Origin: CAWGGS01 sp046704745
GTDB lineage: Bacteria > Desulfobacterota > Desulfobulbia > Desulfobulbales > Desulfocapsaceae
Assembly (NCBI GenBank): GCA_046704745.1
Contig: JBJKRL010000027.1
Location: 1-64,000, forward strand
Direction of reading: 5' to 3'
DNA: 64,000 nt
Part shown: positions 62,247 to 64,000 of the stretch, piece by piece
Layout: each line of letters starts with the position of its first letter
Position numbering within the stretch: position 1 is the first letter of the stretch
The notes under the pieces: generated by a model
Told to the model about the DNA's origin: nothing
The model's input: the letters and a program-made list of their open reading frames with translations, nothing else
Databases searched by the model: none
Made by a program: the position numbers and the translations under genes

Positions 62247-62726
62247 AGACTCCTCCCTCATTTGCTTTAGGTTCTTTAGCTAGGTACCTATTTTAATTAC
62301 ACAATATAAAGAAGCTACTTTTTCGTGGATGGATCGTTGTCACCAGCCTGCACGCCCAGCAAGCACACATGAGATGCTTTGGGTAAAAATTACGTTGAAT
62401 ATTTACTGGATTATCCGAGGTTTTTTATGCGAGGTTCTATTTAATTTCTATAAGATGCATCGTTTATCCAAAATCCGTATTACCAGAGGAATCGGTTTCC
62501 AACATTCCAATTTTCATTATTCATCAACTCCTCTAAGGGTAAAAAACAGCCAGGCAACTATGAGCAGTCCTTGCAGATTCGAAAGAAAGTCATACTAAAG
62601 ACGAGAGACAATTTAAAAATGTCCCTTTTTTGTTTTATCCCTGACTTTTCTCTTGATCAAGAAAATTTTATCCAACTCTGCTTTTTCGTCCGGGATTGGG
62701 CTAGGTAAGTTGGGAAAGTATCTGGT
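62247..62726. other. Intergenic, about 480 bp, nothing recognised
   Basis: AT-rich. No supported gene, repeat or terminator. The 89-codon plus-strand frame at 62329-62598 has no ribosome binding site or family resemblance. Confidence 0.45.
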
Positions 62727-63809
62727 TCAGCCAACGGAGGCATAGGAAACAGATACACCCTTGACAAGGGCGTAGACACGTTTTCCCGGTTTCAGGCCGA
62801 GATTGTTCAAGGCTGAATGTGTTATTCTGGCTGACAGAGGACAACCAATGTCCAGTCGAACCTCGACAAGCGGCCCCTCTCCTGTAAAAATCTCCGTAAC
62901 CGTTCCCGGAAGGATATTCTGCACACTGGTCTGTTGGGGAGCAACCAATGCCAGAGCCACGTTTCTCGATTTAATTCGGACTCTTACCTTGGTACCGATC
63001 AAAGAATTGAAACGGGGGACTTTAAGGGTTCTCCCATTGAAACAAAGAGAGGTAAGCCCACTTTTTTCATCATGCGATGCCACCGATGTCTTCAGCATCG
63101 TTCCGCTTTCTGCATAGCCGATTAGATGTTGGAGATCGCGACGCCCGACGATCTCTTCTATAGGTCCGCTTGCTGCCGCTCGGCCAGAGGCCAAAACCAC
63201 CATGGAATCGGCAAGGGCAAATATTTCTTCCAGTGCATGGCTGACATAGATGATAGGAATGGAAAAGCGTTGCGAGAGCCTGGCTATAAAGGGCAGAACC
63301 TCCAGTTTGCGCGCATCATCCAAAGAGGCAAGCGGCTCGTCCATTAACAGTAAAGATGGGCTCGATAACAGGGCCCGGCCAATCGCCACCCGCTGTTTCT
63401 CACCCCCTGAAAGCTTCGCAGGCCTGCGGTCGACCAAATGCTCGATACCGAGCAGGCCTACGACTTCGTCAAAATCCACATAACGTATTTCTTTTGGCGT
63501 AAGCTGCATGCCGTAATGAAGATTCGCCCGGACGGAAAGGTGGGGAAAAAGTCGTCCTTCCTGGAAGACATACCCGATACGACGTCGTTCCGGGGCGATA
63601 TTGATTCCGGGTTGTGAATCAAACAGACATCTCTTTCCCACGACGATCCGGCCTTCATCAGGACGGGTCAGGCCGGCAATCATCTTGATGATGGACGTTT
63701 TCCCTGCCCCGGAACTACCGAACAGCGCCGTTACGCCGACCTCCGCAGATTGGAAAGCCGTATCGACCAGGAATTCACCCTGACGACGTTTGACATGAAT
63801 ATCAAGCAT
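62727..63809 (-). CDS. modC: Molybdate ABC transporter, ATP-binding protein
   Basis: This 360-residue ATPase drives molybdate (or tungstate) uptake. It has Walker A (GSSGAGKTS), Q-loop, the signature LSGGEKQRVAIGRAL and Walker B (LLLMDEPLASLDD), then H-loop YVSHALEE. The C-terminal part (about 290-355) is a TOBE/Mop domain that binds oxyanion (IKSRNVALALVAPQQTSVQNILPGTV). The length is usual for ModC. It starts 9 nt after the modB stop. Molybdenum serves the enzymes whose cofactor a MoeB-type protein helps make. Confidence 0.95.
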   Translation of the reverse strand: MLDIHVKRRQGEFLVDTAFQSAEVGVTALFGSSGAGKTSIIKMIAGLTRPDEGRIVVGKRCLFDSQPGINIAPERRRIGYVFQEGRLFPHLSVRANLHYGMQLTPKEIRYVDFDEVVGLLGIEHLVDRRPAKLSGGEKQRVAIGRALLSSPSLLLMDEPLASLDDARKLEVLPFIARLSQRFSIPIIYVSHALEEIFALADSMVVLASGRAAASGPIEEIVGRRDLQHLIGYAESGTMLKTSVASHDEKSGLTSLCFNGRTLKVPRFNSLIGTKVRVRIKSRNVALALVAPQQTSVQNILPGTVTEIFTGEGPLVEVRLDIGCPLSARITHSALNNLGLKPGKRVYALVKGVSVSYASVG

Positions 63810-63818
63810 GCTCGACCC

Positions 63819-64000
63819 TCATTTTTTTCTGCGGGCCTCCAAAATTTTTGCCTGAAATTCAGAGATCATAAGAGCTCCAATCCCTATGAGTACAGAAAGA
63901 ATACACAGGCGCATGGCGCCGTGTTCACCATTGGGCATCTGTATCAGGGTGTACAACGCCAGCGGAAGAGTCTGGGTTTCTCCACGAATATTGGAGACAA
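63819..64000 (-). CDS. modB: Molybdate ABC transporter permease, C-terminal fragment (cut by window edge)
   Basis: The last 59 codons on the minus strand read NIRGETQTLPLALYTLIQ, then a hydrophobic span ending with SEFQAKILEARRKK and a stop at 63819-63821. This is the C-terminus of ModB, including the periplasm/cytoplasm junction after the last membrane span. The gene continues beyond base 64000. It is followed at once by modC. Confidence 0.88.
   Translation of the reverse strand, partial: VSNIRGETQTLPLALYTLIQMPNGEHGAMRLCILSVLIGIGALMISEFQAKILEARRKK

Noticed and set aside
1..64000. CRISPR arrays, rRNA genes, prophage or integrase genes
   Set aside because: No regularly spaced direct repeats, no rRNA sequence, and no phage or integrase proteins were found in the window.

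Overview
The window reads as chromosomal DNA of a Gram-negative anaerobe of the Desulfobacterota, most like a Desulfobulbales sulfate reducer or relative. This is inferred from protein character only, since no search was run. Pointers are system II cytochrome c maturation (ResB/CcsA), GTP cyclohydrolase FolE2, a stand-alone IMP cyclohydrolase, a DUF3786 iron-sulfur protein, bacteriohemerythrin, many PAS-rich hybrid histidine kinases and a probable selenoprotein.

Layout. 0.4-7 kb: small metabolic genes (ABM monooxygenase, Sir2 deacylase, VOC protein, GalT-like transferase), then a scarred stretch with a transposase relic fused to a TetR tail, a methyltransferase, and a TetR/hydrolase chimera, then a MoeB/ThiF enzyme. 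7-10.5 kb: rpmB, bacteriohemerythrin and the resB-ccsA pair. 10.5-15.2 kb: a dead GGDEF domain, a DJ-1 protein, a conserved hypothetical, a CMD protein, an exported OB-like protein and a 252-bp MITE. 15.2-21 kb: sugar isomerase-like protein, then a cNMP-binding/PATAN protein, a MEDS protein and a hybrid kinase, then tRNA-Thr(CGU). 21.8-24.8 kb: nhaB and an RlpA-SPOR protein. 24.9-30.2 kb: trpEGDCF with a recognisable promoter, and rpsT. 30.5-36.2 kb: a second cNMP/PATAN paralogue and a convergent hslR, purH (IMPCH only), purN, pyrR, U32 peptidase string. 36.5-44.8 kb: folE2 and an overlapping four-gene phosphorelay operon. 44.9-49.1 kb: DUF3786 protein, methyltransferase, AhpD-like protein, TatD and a small regulator, interleaved with dispersed repeats.

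49.4-54.2 kb is the most interesting block. Six genes point the same way: MscS channel, OmpR-type regulator, sensor kinase, Met-rich MXKDX lipoprotein, an overlooked small exported protein with an in-frame TGA, and exported MsrAB. The TGA gene has a strong ribosome binding site, a signal peptide, MsrA-like sequence after the TGA, a SECIS-like hairpin just downstream of it, and a stop 14 nt before msrAB. It is best read as a selenoprotein. The block looks like an envelope system for making, sensing and repairing oxidised methionine.

55.2-61.6 kb: glycerate kinase, a TyrR-like sigma-54 activator, alanine dehydrogenase behind a sigma-54 type promoter, and an alanine/glycine:Na+ symporter, forming an amino-acid use module. 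61.7-64 kb: an exported PEBP protein and modC with the 3' end of modB, cut by the window edge. Three families of dispersed non-coding repeats (MITE-like A, long-TIR B, structured C) lie in the intergenic spaces.
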